From: Gnomoniopsis sp. IMI 355080
Lineage: Eukaryota; Ascomycota; Sordariomycetes; Diaporthales; Gnomoniaceae
Assembly (NCBI GenBank): GCA_027946555.1
Contig: JAPEVC010000042.1
Location: 62,001 to 126,000 of the forward strand
DNA length: 64,000 bases
Reading direction: 5' to 3'
Shown: one piece after another, positions 32,218 to 42,817 of the stretch
Layout of the letters: the number at the start of each line of letters is the position of its first letter
How positions within the stretch are numbered: position 1 is the first letter of the stretch
Translations under genes and position numbers: made by a program
Notes under the pieces: model-generated
Seen by the model: the letters and a program-made list of their open reading frames with translations, nothing else
What the model was told of the DNA's origin: nothing
The model's database searches: none

Positions 32218-35200
32218 ATGGCCGCAACTACGCCCATGCGCCCCGTTCCCGGGGCATTCCTCAACACTCCTGCGCCTGCGGCCGACCCATTGCGACGAGA
32301 TCTCTTCGGCGCTGGTGGCTCGCGACGAGGTCCCTTGGGCACGAGCCCTCCCAGACAGCCTGCCACGAATAGGTTCCCACCGCCTGCTGCCCGCCCAGCT
32401 TCACCACCTCCTGCTACTGGCCCGCCAGCTCTTTCATCTGCTGCCCAACCAGCTATTGAGAATACGCCTCCAGCTCAGCGGGCTGCCAGATTCGTTAACG
32501 AGCTTCTTCAACTCGACGGCAGCTTCCCCGATCTCGATTCATATTGTAGACGTAAGTGCACAAAAGTGTCCAAGCTCCTCCATTTAGACGTACCTCACAC
32601 TGAATTATACATTCCGCAGCCGGTGCATCATCCGACTATGATCTGGCCGTTGTTGACCCAGCATGGGCCCCTTTCCACAAGCCCGTCATGTATCGGCTGC
32701 CTGACCAGGTCTTTGCCCAATTCGACGCCAGTCAAGTCCACACAGATATGGGACTTTTTCCCGAGATTCATCTAGCATACGTTCATATCGACAACGCGCT
32801 CTATCTCTGGGATTACACCCAGCCGGAACCTGAGCTTTTTGGGTTTGAAGACTCGCCTCACAGGATCACAGCCGTTGCGCTTGTTCCTCCAAGGCCCAAT
32901 GTCTTTGTCGAGGATATTAAGCACATGCTCGTGGTGGCTACTGCGACTGAGATGATTCTCCTTGGTCTGTCCCAGGAGGCCGCTCCCGCACCCCCCCGCA
33001 TTTTTCAGACCCGAATGTCGGTGCACAAGGGAAGCACGGATGTAAGCTTTATCGTGGCTTCTGCTGACGGGCGTGTCTTCTTTGGCGGCAAGACCGACAC
33101 GGATGTACATGAGCTCTACTATCAGCAGGAAGAGCGGTGGTTTTCCAGTAGAGTTGGGAAGATTAATCACACCCACCCCGGGTGGTCGTCAGCGCTGCCA
33201 AACTTGCCTAACCCAGCATCCCTTGTTCCATACTCAACCTCGCTCTGGAAATCAAAGACCAACGAGGGCTTGGCCGACATGGCCATCGATGACAGCCGGA
33301 AACTCCTATACACCCTGTCGACTAACTCAACGATTCGCACCTATCACCTCGAGGGACCAGACAAGCTGACCAAGTGCATCGAGAAGGATAAGTTGTCTTG
33401 TCTCCGAGACATCACTCACATGATTACACGTTCCCAGCTCCTTACAGACCGGATGAAAATCGTATCCATTAGCCCGATCCTCGCGAATGAGGCCTCCAAA
33501 CTTCACCTGATGGCTTTAACCGATACTGGTTGCCGTATATTCTTGAGTGCAACCAGCTCATCCTACTACTACAGCAGCGCAGCCTCAAATGCCGCGCCTC
33601 AGAGCATGCAAGTTCAGTTTGTCAAGTTCCCACCGAGCGATGCTCCCGCTGGTCACAGGCCAAGAGGCGTAGACGGAGCTGAGATCCTGGACCCCAACTC
33701 TACGTCTCTGTATGTGAGTAGGCTTGGCGAGCGGTTTGCGCCAGGTTATTTCTTCGATGCCGTGAGAAAAGATGACAAGCCCCACTCGGACCGTGTTTTT
33801 GTCTCGGCACCTGAGACCGGCCGCATTCGCCTCGCCGGCACTACGCCCGGCGCACCTCTGCATTATCACGAGCAGGCAAATTGGATCGACGTGGCGGATG
33901 GTCATGTTCTCGCGATCGGTGCAGTCACACCACCATTTGCGGCCTCTGGTCAACCCATGGGCTTCGGGAACGAGCTAGCAGTGCAATTTGACCAACCCCC
34001 TCCCGAATTTGCCATAATGACCAACCAGGGCATTCATGTGCTTCGACGGCGGCGCATGGTTGATATTTTTGCAACAGTCATCCGAAAGGCACCAGGCGAG
34101 GAGGGGATCACGGAGGAGGTTAGACGGTTCATCACATTGTACGGACGTCAAGAAACCATCTCAACGGCTCTGGCAGTAGCATGCGGTCAAGGAAACGACT
34201 TGCGTAATGGCGCTCCTCGTGTAATTGACCAAGTGACTCAAGACCGTGCGCGTTCGACCTTTGTCGATTTCGGTGGGCAGCCCACAGTTGCGGATACGGA
34301 CGGGCAAGCAGTCAATGCAGACTCTGTCAAGCTCTCCTACCGTTACCATGCTATCGGTTCGTACATGACGCGTCTGATTCGTCAGCTATGGAAAGCAAAA
34401 GTTATCATTCAAGGGATGGACGGTCAAACGATCATTGTGAAGTCGACCATTCCCATGCCCAAGCTGAATTCTGTCCAAGAGAACATGGATCGTCTTCGAA
34501 ACTTTCTCAACGCCAACCGTGGCATCATCCAAGGCCTTTCGGGTCCTCAAGATCTGGCCCATGTCCGCAATCGTCATGAAGAGATTGCTATTCAGGCAGA
34601 ACATCAGGGCCTGCACGCGCTTCAAAAGCTGATGGAGGGTATTGCGGAGGGTATTTCTTTTGTTCTCATGCTGTTTGACGAACGTGTATCGGATATTTTT
34701 GTTCGTCTCGACACAGCAACGCAGAACGAGTTCCGTGAGCTGACGTATGAGCGCCTCTTCTCGCACTCAGCCGGTAGGGAGCTTGCCAAGCTTCTCGTGA
34801 AGGCCATCGTGAACCGCAACATTGAGAGCGGAGCGAACGTGGAGACTGTAGCGGAGGCTCTTCGAAGGCGCTGTGGCAGCTTCTGCAGTCCTGAGGATGT
34901 TGTCATCTTCAAAGCACAGGAACATCTGAAGAAGGCCTCGGAGCAGATTGCGAATCCCAACGTTGTCCGGCAACTCTTGGGAGACAGCTTACATTTGTTC
35001 GAACGGGTTGCGAGCAGTCTTACCTTTACTAATCTTCAAGGTGCTGTTCAGCAATACGTGCAGTTACAGTACTACGCCGGTGCTATCCAACTATGTTTGC
35101 GGGTAGCTCGTGAGAAGGATCGTGGCAACTCAGCATTGGGCTGGGTCAAGGACGACAAACCCGCCAACGACCCGCGCGAGAATGCCTTCCTTGAGCGGCA

Positions 35201-36601
35201 GCGGTGCTATGAGTTTGTCCATAACATCCTACGCGAATTGGACGCTGTTGCGGCTCAAGAACCAGATATGATAGATGGACGGCCGACTCTTATCGCCACG
35301 AAGCGCATGGAAGCCTATCAAGTGGTGAACAGCTCTAATGACGAAGTTTTCCACTACGATTTGTACGAATGGTACATCGAACAAGGCTTGACCGACCGGC
35401 TTCTCAGTGTCGACTCACCCCATGTCATCACCTTCCTCACAAAGCTTGCCGAGCTTCATCTTGAGCATGCACAACTCCTCTGCAGCTTTTACACGACTCG
35501 CAGCCGTTTCTACGAGGCTGCAGAGGTGCAAGCAAACCTTGCGAAGAATCGAGATTTCAACATTTCCCTCCAGGACCGGGTCAGTCTCTTGGGTCATGCA
35601 AAGGCCAACTCAAGCGTGTCGACCATTGGCATCAGTCAACAGCACCAGCAGATCCTGAGTCACAATGTCACGGTGTTATTGGAAGTCGGTCATATACAGG
35701 ATGATCTGTTGGGCAGGATCTTGCACGATCCACGGATACCCAACGAGCGAAAGGCAGAGGCTGAAGAGCGTCTGAACGGGCCCATTCTTGAGTTGACTGA
35801 GGTATGTTGATGCTAGATTTTGCGGCATGTCGAGATACCTGACTGACAATGAAACAGCTCTGGAATGGCTATGCCGAGCCAGCAGAGTACCACGACATTT
35901 CCCTTATCATCATTCATGTGGCCGATCACTATGCGCCTCGGCTTGTTGCCGACACATGGCGAGACCTCATCAATGCAGCTCACAACGAGGTGCTTCAGCA
36001 ACAGATCGTTTGGGATGCCTATGAGACAGCAGGTCGGCCGGCGAATGAGCCCGAGCCCACCCAGCCGCCGCTCCCCTATGAACATGTCATGTCAAAGGTT
36101 CAAGACGTGGCCCATCGGACCTCCCTCAATGACCACATTTTCCCTATAGATGTGGTGTTGACCTTGCTATGTCGTTACTCTGTCGAGAACTCACAAGATG
36201 AGACGATTGGTGCTGATCCTAGCTGGCCCGTTCTCTTATTTCTCGCCCTGAACGTTCCGCACGCCAGCATCACACGAGTTCTTGAGCGCATCCTCGATTC
36301 GCAAGAGACGCCCTTCACCGGCCGCCGCCGCAAAGTGGTGGTGCGGTGGCTTACTGAGGTGCTGACGCGCTGGGTCAGGAATGTCGAGACGCAGGGCACG
36401 GCCGGTGGTCTAGGTCAGTGGGTCGCGGATCTATTGGAGCGCTGCCACGAGGCAATGGTGGAAGTGGTGCGATTGGAGGAACGGGCTACGAGAACGGTCT
36501 CGGCGGATACGCAGACGGTGCATGCGCAGGTGAGGGAGCTGCAGAACTGGGTGCAGGGAATCTTCGACGGTCGTGGTGCTCCTTCTTCGAGGTTATTCTG
36601 A
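32218..36601 (+). CDS. nup170: Inner-ring nucleoporin Nup155/Nup170 family
   Basis: Scaffold subunit of the nuclear pore inner ring. Exons 32218..32551, 32620..35801 and 35858..36601 (introns 68 and 56 nt) give 1419 residues. The first 90 residues are Pro/Ala/Thr-rich and disordered. The N-terminal beta-propeller begins near SSDYDLAVVDPAWAPFHKPV and includes the diagnostic PDQVFAQFDASQVHTDMGLF, then the VGKINHTHPGWSSALPNL and ADMAIDDSRKLLYTLS blocks. The C-terminal half is alpha-solenoid, with the family block EAYQVVNSSNDEVFHYDLYE. Exon 3 completes the solenoid (LWNGYAEPAEYHDISLIIIH). Size and layout match Nup155-family proteins. This is the largest gene in the window. Confidence 0.95.
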
Positions 36602-37544
36602 TGGATGCCGGGTATGGACGACTCAGGACGACGCAGGACGACGCAAGTTGAGCCTGTGGGCGGCGTCAACATTATCGGGCGCTTTTTAATGTATGTAGCT
36701 ACCCTCCGCATAGCGTTGCAAGCTTCCCATGGGGATTGGGCCCCAACTGGAAAATATATTGAAAGATAAAGTTTCAATGACATCGTCTTGCTTCCCGATA
36801 TCTGAAACCTAATGCACCTTGACTGACCTGAGTAGGCCCCTGGTCGGTCCCTGCCATGCCAATCACGATTTGGGCTGCTCAATGACAGCATAAGCTTTGG
36901 GGGCCCAAATGAAAAGCGTAGCCATCGACTTTTACTCTTGTATCTTTGGCAGTATGGAGCAGATCCTATAGGATCACTAGCCAGATATGCTGATCTGATG
37001 TTACATGAGTTTGCCACAGCAAAAGAATTGGCAGACGCCAATGGAGTTGAATTGCTTTTGGCAGAAGACATCTGCCACACAATAAACGTAAGCGTGAACT
37101 CTAAATAGGAACGTTCTCGACAGAGATACGTGGGGGCGCCCAGTCGGGGAAAGGCAAGCTACAAGCCAAGCCAGCCTTCAGTCATGTCTGGGATGACATT
37201 ATCAACAAGCTCATCCAGGGCGAGACAGCACTAGCGGGTTTGACAATGGGTGATAGGATGAGCAGACAGCCGTTGTGGCATGATGATAAATCTTGGGCGA
37301 TGGAACGGCCCCGCGCCTTCAGTCCCCGTCTTTCTTCCACCCTCTCACCCTACAGATCACCTAAGACAAATATCTGGCGCAAGCTATTCCCTACTATCCG
37401 TCAGTGTATCGACTACAGCAGTGCAACGTAGTTCTGGTATACGACACGAAGTGCCGATGCACCAAGCTCAGCAAGCTCAAGCTCTATACCACGACAATCA
37501 CTGGGACAAGCTTGACTTCGTAGTTCGACCTGGTGGCAGTACGC
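36602..37544. other. Intergenic, 943 bp, no gene seen
   Basis: 3' flank of the nucleoporin gene and upstream region of the RS-rich gene. A 63-codon ORF near 37240 has no supporting features. Confidence 0.4.
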
Positions 37545-38303
37545 ATGCCATCACCAGACTTCTCAAACGGTCGAACCGATTCCATGGTCCTCAAAGACGA
37601 GACGCATCATCCGTCTCACCACGCACCAAACACCTCACCCCGGGCCCGAGGCGCTCGGGGCGGCAGGTCAGGGCCGGATACATCAGTCTCTCGATCCATT
37701 AGCCGGTCTATGCTCTCCACTTCACGATCTAGGTCGCCATCGCCAGACTCAAACAGGCGCCACCGACGGAGGAGGAGAAGGAGGAGACGGCATGACCACG
37801 GGGGAGAAAACAGGAGCGACAGCTCCTCGGATCGCTCCACCCGATCGAGTGGGCGAAGCGAGCGCGAAAGGCCAAGGGACAGAGCCAGGCACCATTCAGA
37901 CAGACGTGACCGAAACAAGGACCGCGATGCGCACTCACCGCCCAGCACGTCGTTTCTAGAAGACCTGATGAACCCGGGCCATCCTGATGCAGGTGACGCT
38001 AAGCCGTGGTTCAAGAAGAAGACGCTCTGGGCGAGCGTTGCCACGGTCGCAACGGTTGTGGCGCTGCTTCCTGCAAGTGTCAGTGCGAAAGGTAGCCGGG
38101 AGGCGGCCGCGGCGTCGATGGAGGCCGCTCAGGCGAGCAAGCGAAGTGCGAACGCTGTGGAGAAGAGCGCGAATGCAGTTGTCAATACGAGCATTGCGCA
38201 AGGACACATGGACGAACGAGGACGGTACCTGGGCCCGAAGGAGCATCTGAGCAGCAGCAAGACCAAAGGTACAGCAGCAGGACGAAACATTGCGAAGCGT
38301 TGA
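37545..38303 (+). CDS. RS/RD-rich protein with one hydrophobic segment
   Basis: Intronless, 252 residues from the ATG at 37545 (an earlier in-frame GTG is not a likely start). Residues 25-145 are dominated by Ser/Arg and Arg/Asp dipeptides, including SRSISRSMLSTSRSRSPSPD and a run of ten or so Arg after NRRH, giving an SR-protein-like composition. Then comes FLEDLMNPGHPDAGDAKPWF, a single hydrophobic segment LWASVATVATVVALLPASVS (about 165-184), and an Ala/Lys/Ser-rich helix. I know no named family. The helix-plus-hydrophobic C-terminus looks conserved, and may be membrane-associated. Function not assignable. Confidence 0.68.
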   Translation: MPSPDFSNGRTDSMVLKDETHHPSHHAPNTSPRARGARGGRSGPDTSVSRSISRSMLSTSRSRSPSPDSNRRHRRRRRRRRRHDHGGENRSDSSSDRSTRSSGRSERERPRDRARHHSDRRDRNKDRDAHSPPSTSFLEDLMNPGHPDAGDAKPWFKKKTLWASVATVATVVALLPASVSAKGSREAAAASMEAAQASKRSANAVEKSANAVVNTSIAQGHMDERGRYLGPKEHLSSSKTKGTAAGRNIAKR

Positions 38304-39317
38304 TCAATGTGCTTTCATGAGGGCCGTTTTGTCATGGACATGTCGCTGGCCAATGACCACGAGAGTCACGTTGGCTGATCTGCCGCCTAGAGAGGGTTGA
38401 GACCACAGCTGTCCACATCATCAAAGGCCAAAATTGGGGAAAAGGAAGACTGGAATAGCAAGGCATATGAAAATGGGAGTCAATAGGCAAAATTCCGGGT
38501 GAGGCATGACTTCGGAATGCGAGGAGGTAGGGGATACACATAGTCGTTGGCGTTTTCTGGCATTTCCCCCTACCTTTTTTTTTTCTTTTTTTTCTTTTCT
38601 CCCCTTGTTAATGCCTTCGTCGAGTTTCGAATTGTTTCCTTTTGTCTGATTTGCTTTCGTTGCACGGGCTATGCGATGAAATGCTTCCAGTCTGCTACTC
38701 GCCATCAAAATATGTTCCCGACCAGTCACGATAATGAACTTTTCATAGTCAACTTCGTGGGCGAGATAACCCATCGCAACAATATGTCTCGTGTGTTAAT
38801 TATATACGACTTGTGTCTTGTTTGCAGTGCCCAGCTGTGCCCCTTACCCATTGCCCTTTGCCCTTTTCACCATCATTAATCAGCGCCCCATCGATCGGCT
38901 TGATGCTCAAGAAGGCCAGCTTCAGTCCCATCTATGAACGGCGTCCCTTTAGTTCCGCCGCACAGGCGCCAGCTGCCAGCTGCCAGCTCTCGCAGCTGTC
39001 ATCGACACAGCCGACGGTGTTGATATTCGCATGGGAAACACCCAGAGTCTTATAGAAGGAACGATGCAGCTCAGGCGGTCGGTGTTTGTACAGTGCAACT
39101 TCGTCTGCCCGTTCTGGAGGGGGGGGGGAGCAATTGGCCACATCAATACAACATTTCACTATCCTCATCATGTGCTAGAGCGCTCCAAGTCCTAATGGCT
39201 AGCCCAGCCCAGCTGACAATCCATTACTGGCCCTTTCAGGACTTCTGTCGCCTCGATTCCGCCTTCTTCTGTCCTCCTCCCCTCGCAACTGCCCTTCCCC
39301 ATAAGTCGAGCCTGAAT
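38304..39317. other. Intergenic, 1.0 kb
   Basis: Contains a pyrimidine tract (about 38574-38601), a CAGCTGC tandem near 38972-38992 and a G run at 39119-39128. Upstream in-frame Met codons exist for the chitin deacetylase (for example 39195) but they would displace its signal peptide. Confidence 0.45.
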
Positions 39318-40735
39318 ATGAAGCAGTTGATCGCGAGGCTGTTGTTGGGCGTCCAATCGTCGTCTCTGAGCTCTACTGCTGTTGGCCCTGCAACAGACCA
39401 TGAATTCGCGAACGCAGCTCGTCTAAACAACTCCAATCCCATCACATGGGCAGGTAGAGGGCAGAGTTGTGGCATTGGCTCTTCACAAGGTGCCGTATGT
39501 GGAGATGGCCTCTGCTGTTCCATACATGTACGTCTTTTGGCCATATTGGACGCATCGTGTCCCTTCCACTTTGGTACACTGTTGACAAGGCATACCAGCG
39601 TGGTACATGCGGCTCCAACACTTCTTGTGGCACAAGTAATTGCATAGCTTCATACAGCACGGGCTGCCACAATCAAGCCTCTCTGAACACGGAGCTCGCC
39701 ACACCGAAGGACGTCGGTGCACAGGATCCCCTTCTGGCCAGTCCCGCCCCCAACGCGTACAGCATGAGTGAGCAACAGGACGCCGAGGAATGGGACTCAA
39801 CGACGTCCGCGTTCCCTTCCACGGATTATCTCGCACAACTACCACGGCCCGAACTCGGCTCGGAACCCTATGGACAAATAATCACCTCCTGCACCGTTCC
39901 CGGTACGCTTGCCCTCACTTTTGACGATGGCCCCTGGAGCTACACCTCGGACCTCCTGGACCTCCTCAAGCGCAAGGGCGTGCGTGCCACCTTCTTTGTC
40001 TGTGGTAGCAACATGGCCGAAGGCCAGCTCACGGGTTACGGCCACCCAGAGCTCTTGCGGCGCATGGTCACGTCCGGCCATCAAATCGGCAGCCACACTT
40101 GGGCTCATGCCAACCCAGCGGCATTAAGCCGGTCTGATATGTCTAGGCAGATGTATCTCAACGAGCAAGCACTGGTCGGTGTCTTGGGTATACTCCCGAC
40201 GTATTTTCGCCCGCCGTATATTGAATGGTCTGCGCAGACGCTGGATGTTATGGTGGAGTTGGGGTACCACGTCGTCACCCTAGACGTGGACACTCGCGAC
40301 TGGGTGGGTGATTACGATGCTGCGAAGCAGAATTACCTAGGTGCACTCGGCTGGGGCTCGGACAGCAAGCTGGTGCTGGCGCATGACATACATGAACGCA
40401 CTGTGTACGAGTTCGCGGAGTGGATGATCGACACGGCGGAGGAGCGCGGTTACAGACTGGTCACGGTGGGAGAGTGTCTGGGTGACTCGGTGGACAACTG
40501 GTACCGTAGTCCTTACACGGGCGAATCGTGGCAAAGTGACAAGTCGTCTCACGCGGCTGAGAAGAGGGTGGCGCATCCTGGAGACGGCTACATTCCTCCC
40601 ACACTATCTGACAAGGGGCCATGGGCTCCTGAAGACTACCGCCGACCTGATGCGAGTGTGGCGCTGAGTCTAAGGGTGCATCATTACTTTATTGGTCTAC
40701 TTACCGTCCTCCCCGTAGTTTTCATGTTCCTTTGA
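39318..40735 (+). CDS. Secreted chitin deacetylase (CE4) with chitin-binding module
   Basis: Predicted to deacetylate chitin in or near the cell wall. Exons 39318..39527 and 39599..40735 give 448 residues; an alternative acceptor at 39589 adds three codons. A signal peptide (MKQLIARLLLGV) is followed by a Cys-rich CBM18-like region (SCGIGSSQGAVCGDGLCCS, continuing TCGSNTSCG). The NodB domain begins near residue 125: motif 1 TFDDGP, motif 2 HTWAH, motif 3 RPPYI, and the motif 5 region LVLAHDIHE. The catalytic Asp and the two metal His are intact. A C-terminal hydrophobic segment (YFIGLLTVLPVVFMFL) suggests a GPI anchor. The CBM spacing is looser than usual around the splice, so the intron choice there is the least certain part. 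Confidence 0.9.
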
Positions 40736-41152
40736 GTGGTTGGATGGCTATTGTTCCTTCCTCAAATAATTCGCCTTCCACGTTCCAATTCCTCGATAGC
40801 GGATCGTATGGTAGCCTCGTGTAAGTGATAAGGTTGTATGCAAGTGAGGTATCGAGCACCGACCAATCGGCTCGAGGCCGAAAACCGAAAGGGGCAACTT
40901 CAGCATCAAGGCACAATGACGGATATTGAGATTCATGCACCAGACGTAATGTCAGATTGATCTGTCGACAACAGTCATCATCTCGTAGCCCGACTTCACA
41001 GCTAGGTACCTAGGTAGGCGTCTTTCCGCAAAGCTGATGAGAACCGTCCACTGTTGATAGGGCCTGGCATCTCAAGGCTGAAGACACACGTGGGCGAATA
41101 TACAAGTATTAAACAAAATCTGTTCCTGGACCATCTGCCCCAGCAAATCAAT
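40736..41152. other. Intergenic, 417 bp, convergent gene ends
   Basis: Between the 3' ends of the chitin deacetylase and barwin-like genes. A TACCTAGGTA palindrome lies at 41007-41016, here far from any start codon. Confidence 0.45.
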
Positions 41153-41680
41153 CTAGATAAAATTCCAAGACATGTCTACCCGTCCAACAGCCTCGGTATA
41201 TCCGAGTTTTGTAAATACCACGGGCGTGACATCCACATTGTGTCCCGTACAGCCCGCACAGCGGTCCACCACCTTGGCGACGACACTGTTACCATTCGAT
41301 CCATGGATCCGAATATGTTTTCCACACACAGGGCTATTGTTGGGATTGGCGTATGTCCCATAGTCTGCAGGCGAGAGTGCGGCGATGTGCTGCAAGCAAC
41401 TTGTTAGCCAGGGTCGACTATAAAGTCCAGATATGAGAAAACACTCGAAGGAGGTTCTCAAAAGATTGAAAGGAGGGCCATAGCAAGAAGCGACGGCAGG
41501 ACTTACCTCAGTAACCTGATGCACCGTACCACAAGCGGTCGCACTCACGCCCATGCCTTCGGTGTACCAGGTCAACTGTCCGCTCAGCAGCCCGCGAGGC
41601 TCTGCTGGTGACTGATCGGGCATGGGAGCAGCTGCAGCGAGGGCGGCGAAAGCCGTCAGGAGTGTCACAGGGTTGAGCAT
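41153..41680 (-). CDS. Small secreted RlpA/barwin-like (DPBB) protein
   Basis: Exons 41680..41507 and 41389..41153 (intron 117 nt, GTAAGT..TGCAG) give 136 residues. MLNPVTLLTAFAALAAAAP is a signal peptide; an in-frame ATG nine codons upstream is possible but less fitting. The mature part is a double-psi beta-barrel: GQLTWYTEGMGVSATACG, LSPADYGTYANPNNSPVCGK, VVAKVVDRCAGCTGHNVDVT and a C-terminal GRVDMSWNF. The DRCAGC and HNVDVT segments are the barrel's hallmark, shared with expansins, cerato-platanin-like relatives and plant barwin. No carbohydrate-binding module is attached. Such proteins are often effector-like, but no direct evidence exists here. The intron is a multiple of three and open. 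Confidence 0.9.
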   Translation of the reverse strand: MLNPVTLLTAFAALAAAAPMPDQSPAEPRGLLSGQLTWYTEGMGVSATACGTVHQVTEVSPAVASCYGPPFNLLRTSFECFLISGLYSRPWLTSCLQHIAALSPADYGTYANPNNSPVCGKHIRIHGSNGNSVVAKVVDRCAGCTGHNVDVTPVVFTKLGYTEAVGRVDMSWNFI

Positions 41681-42817
41681 ATTCGGATGCTTGTTATAGA
41701 TGATCATGTATAAAAGAGTGAATTCAAGGAGGGGTTGATTCCTGTCGTCTGGGAGTCTGAAAAGAGAGTGTGTGTGACTCGCAGAACGATTTCAATTAGA
41801 AGAAAGAAAAAAAGAGTGTGAGACTGCTGGCTGCTGGCGAAGGAGCGGCTGAACAAAGGATGGAATATGGCATCGCACTTTGTGGAAGTCTACCAGCGTA
41901 TGGCTCTGTATTTATGATCACTTAACTGCTCTACTGCACCACACTCGGGAGATTTCGACGTACATGCACCTCGATCTTCCCCCGTACATGATCGACTGGC
42001 CGGGACCCTGACGCCGAATGGTCACGGAACATGTATGGCTCAAAGCGCCCGCCTCCCGTTCAGCTGTGCTCCATCGTTCGCCTATCAACTTGTCCCTGCA
42101 AGCCTCAAATCCTGATCCCGCAAATTACTTGTTCGACTGAGCCACGAGCCTGGAGACTCACCGACAGGCTTTACCGCGTCGGCTTGAGCGGTGCATTGAG
42201 CACTATCAAAGGACATCCGTCTCCATACTGCGCGCGGGTCGTGGTCCACCGTCTTGATGAGTTACCCACAAGTGATTTGGATCATTCGTCAGGGGCGTGA
42301 AACGCAATTTTCAGTGGCAAGTGAACTCCCAGCGCCTTTGACTACGATTATACGAGATCCGCCAGTCTTTCTGTATGTTGGTGTACGATGAGGACTCAGA
42401 TAGCTCTGCCCACCGGTGAGAAGTATGCAAAATTCTTATATCCTACATAGCTACCGCAGCTGCCTGCGGTGGGTCCTGTTCTTATCGAAACCCCTTATTG
42501 GAGGCCAACACGTCTTTTGTAAAGCCCCCGGCGCTGAAGTATGATATCGTCGTACGCTGACCCAACCCGCAGACGCTACTGCGCGAAGGTGGTCACTACC
42601 AACGACTTCGGTGGTGTAGACGTCCCTTACGTCCAATGTCCCACAACTTTTGTTTCTTTCCCAGGTATCAGCTTCTCCCAAATGGGCTGATGTGTACAGA
42701 AAGTATATCGCCATCAACGCCGAGCCTAAAAACATGGTCATTGCCGTCGTAGCGCATTATACTGGAAACCAGCATCAGCTGGTGCCCTCGGTGGTGCCAA
42801 GACTACCGGTGCACAAA
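41681..42817. other. Intergenic, 1.1 kb, no gene seen
   Basis: Between the start of the barwin-like gene and the 3' end of the NIPA gene, both on the minus strand. No ORF resembles protein. Confidence 0.45.
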
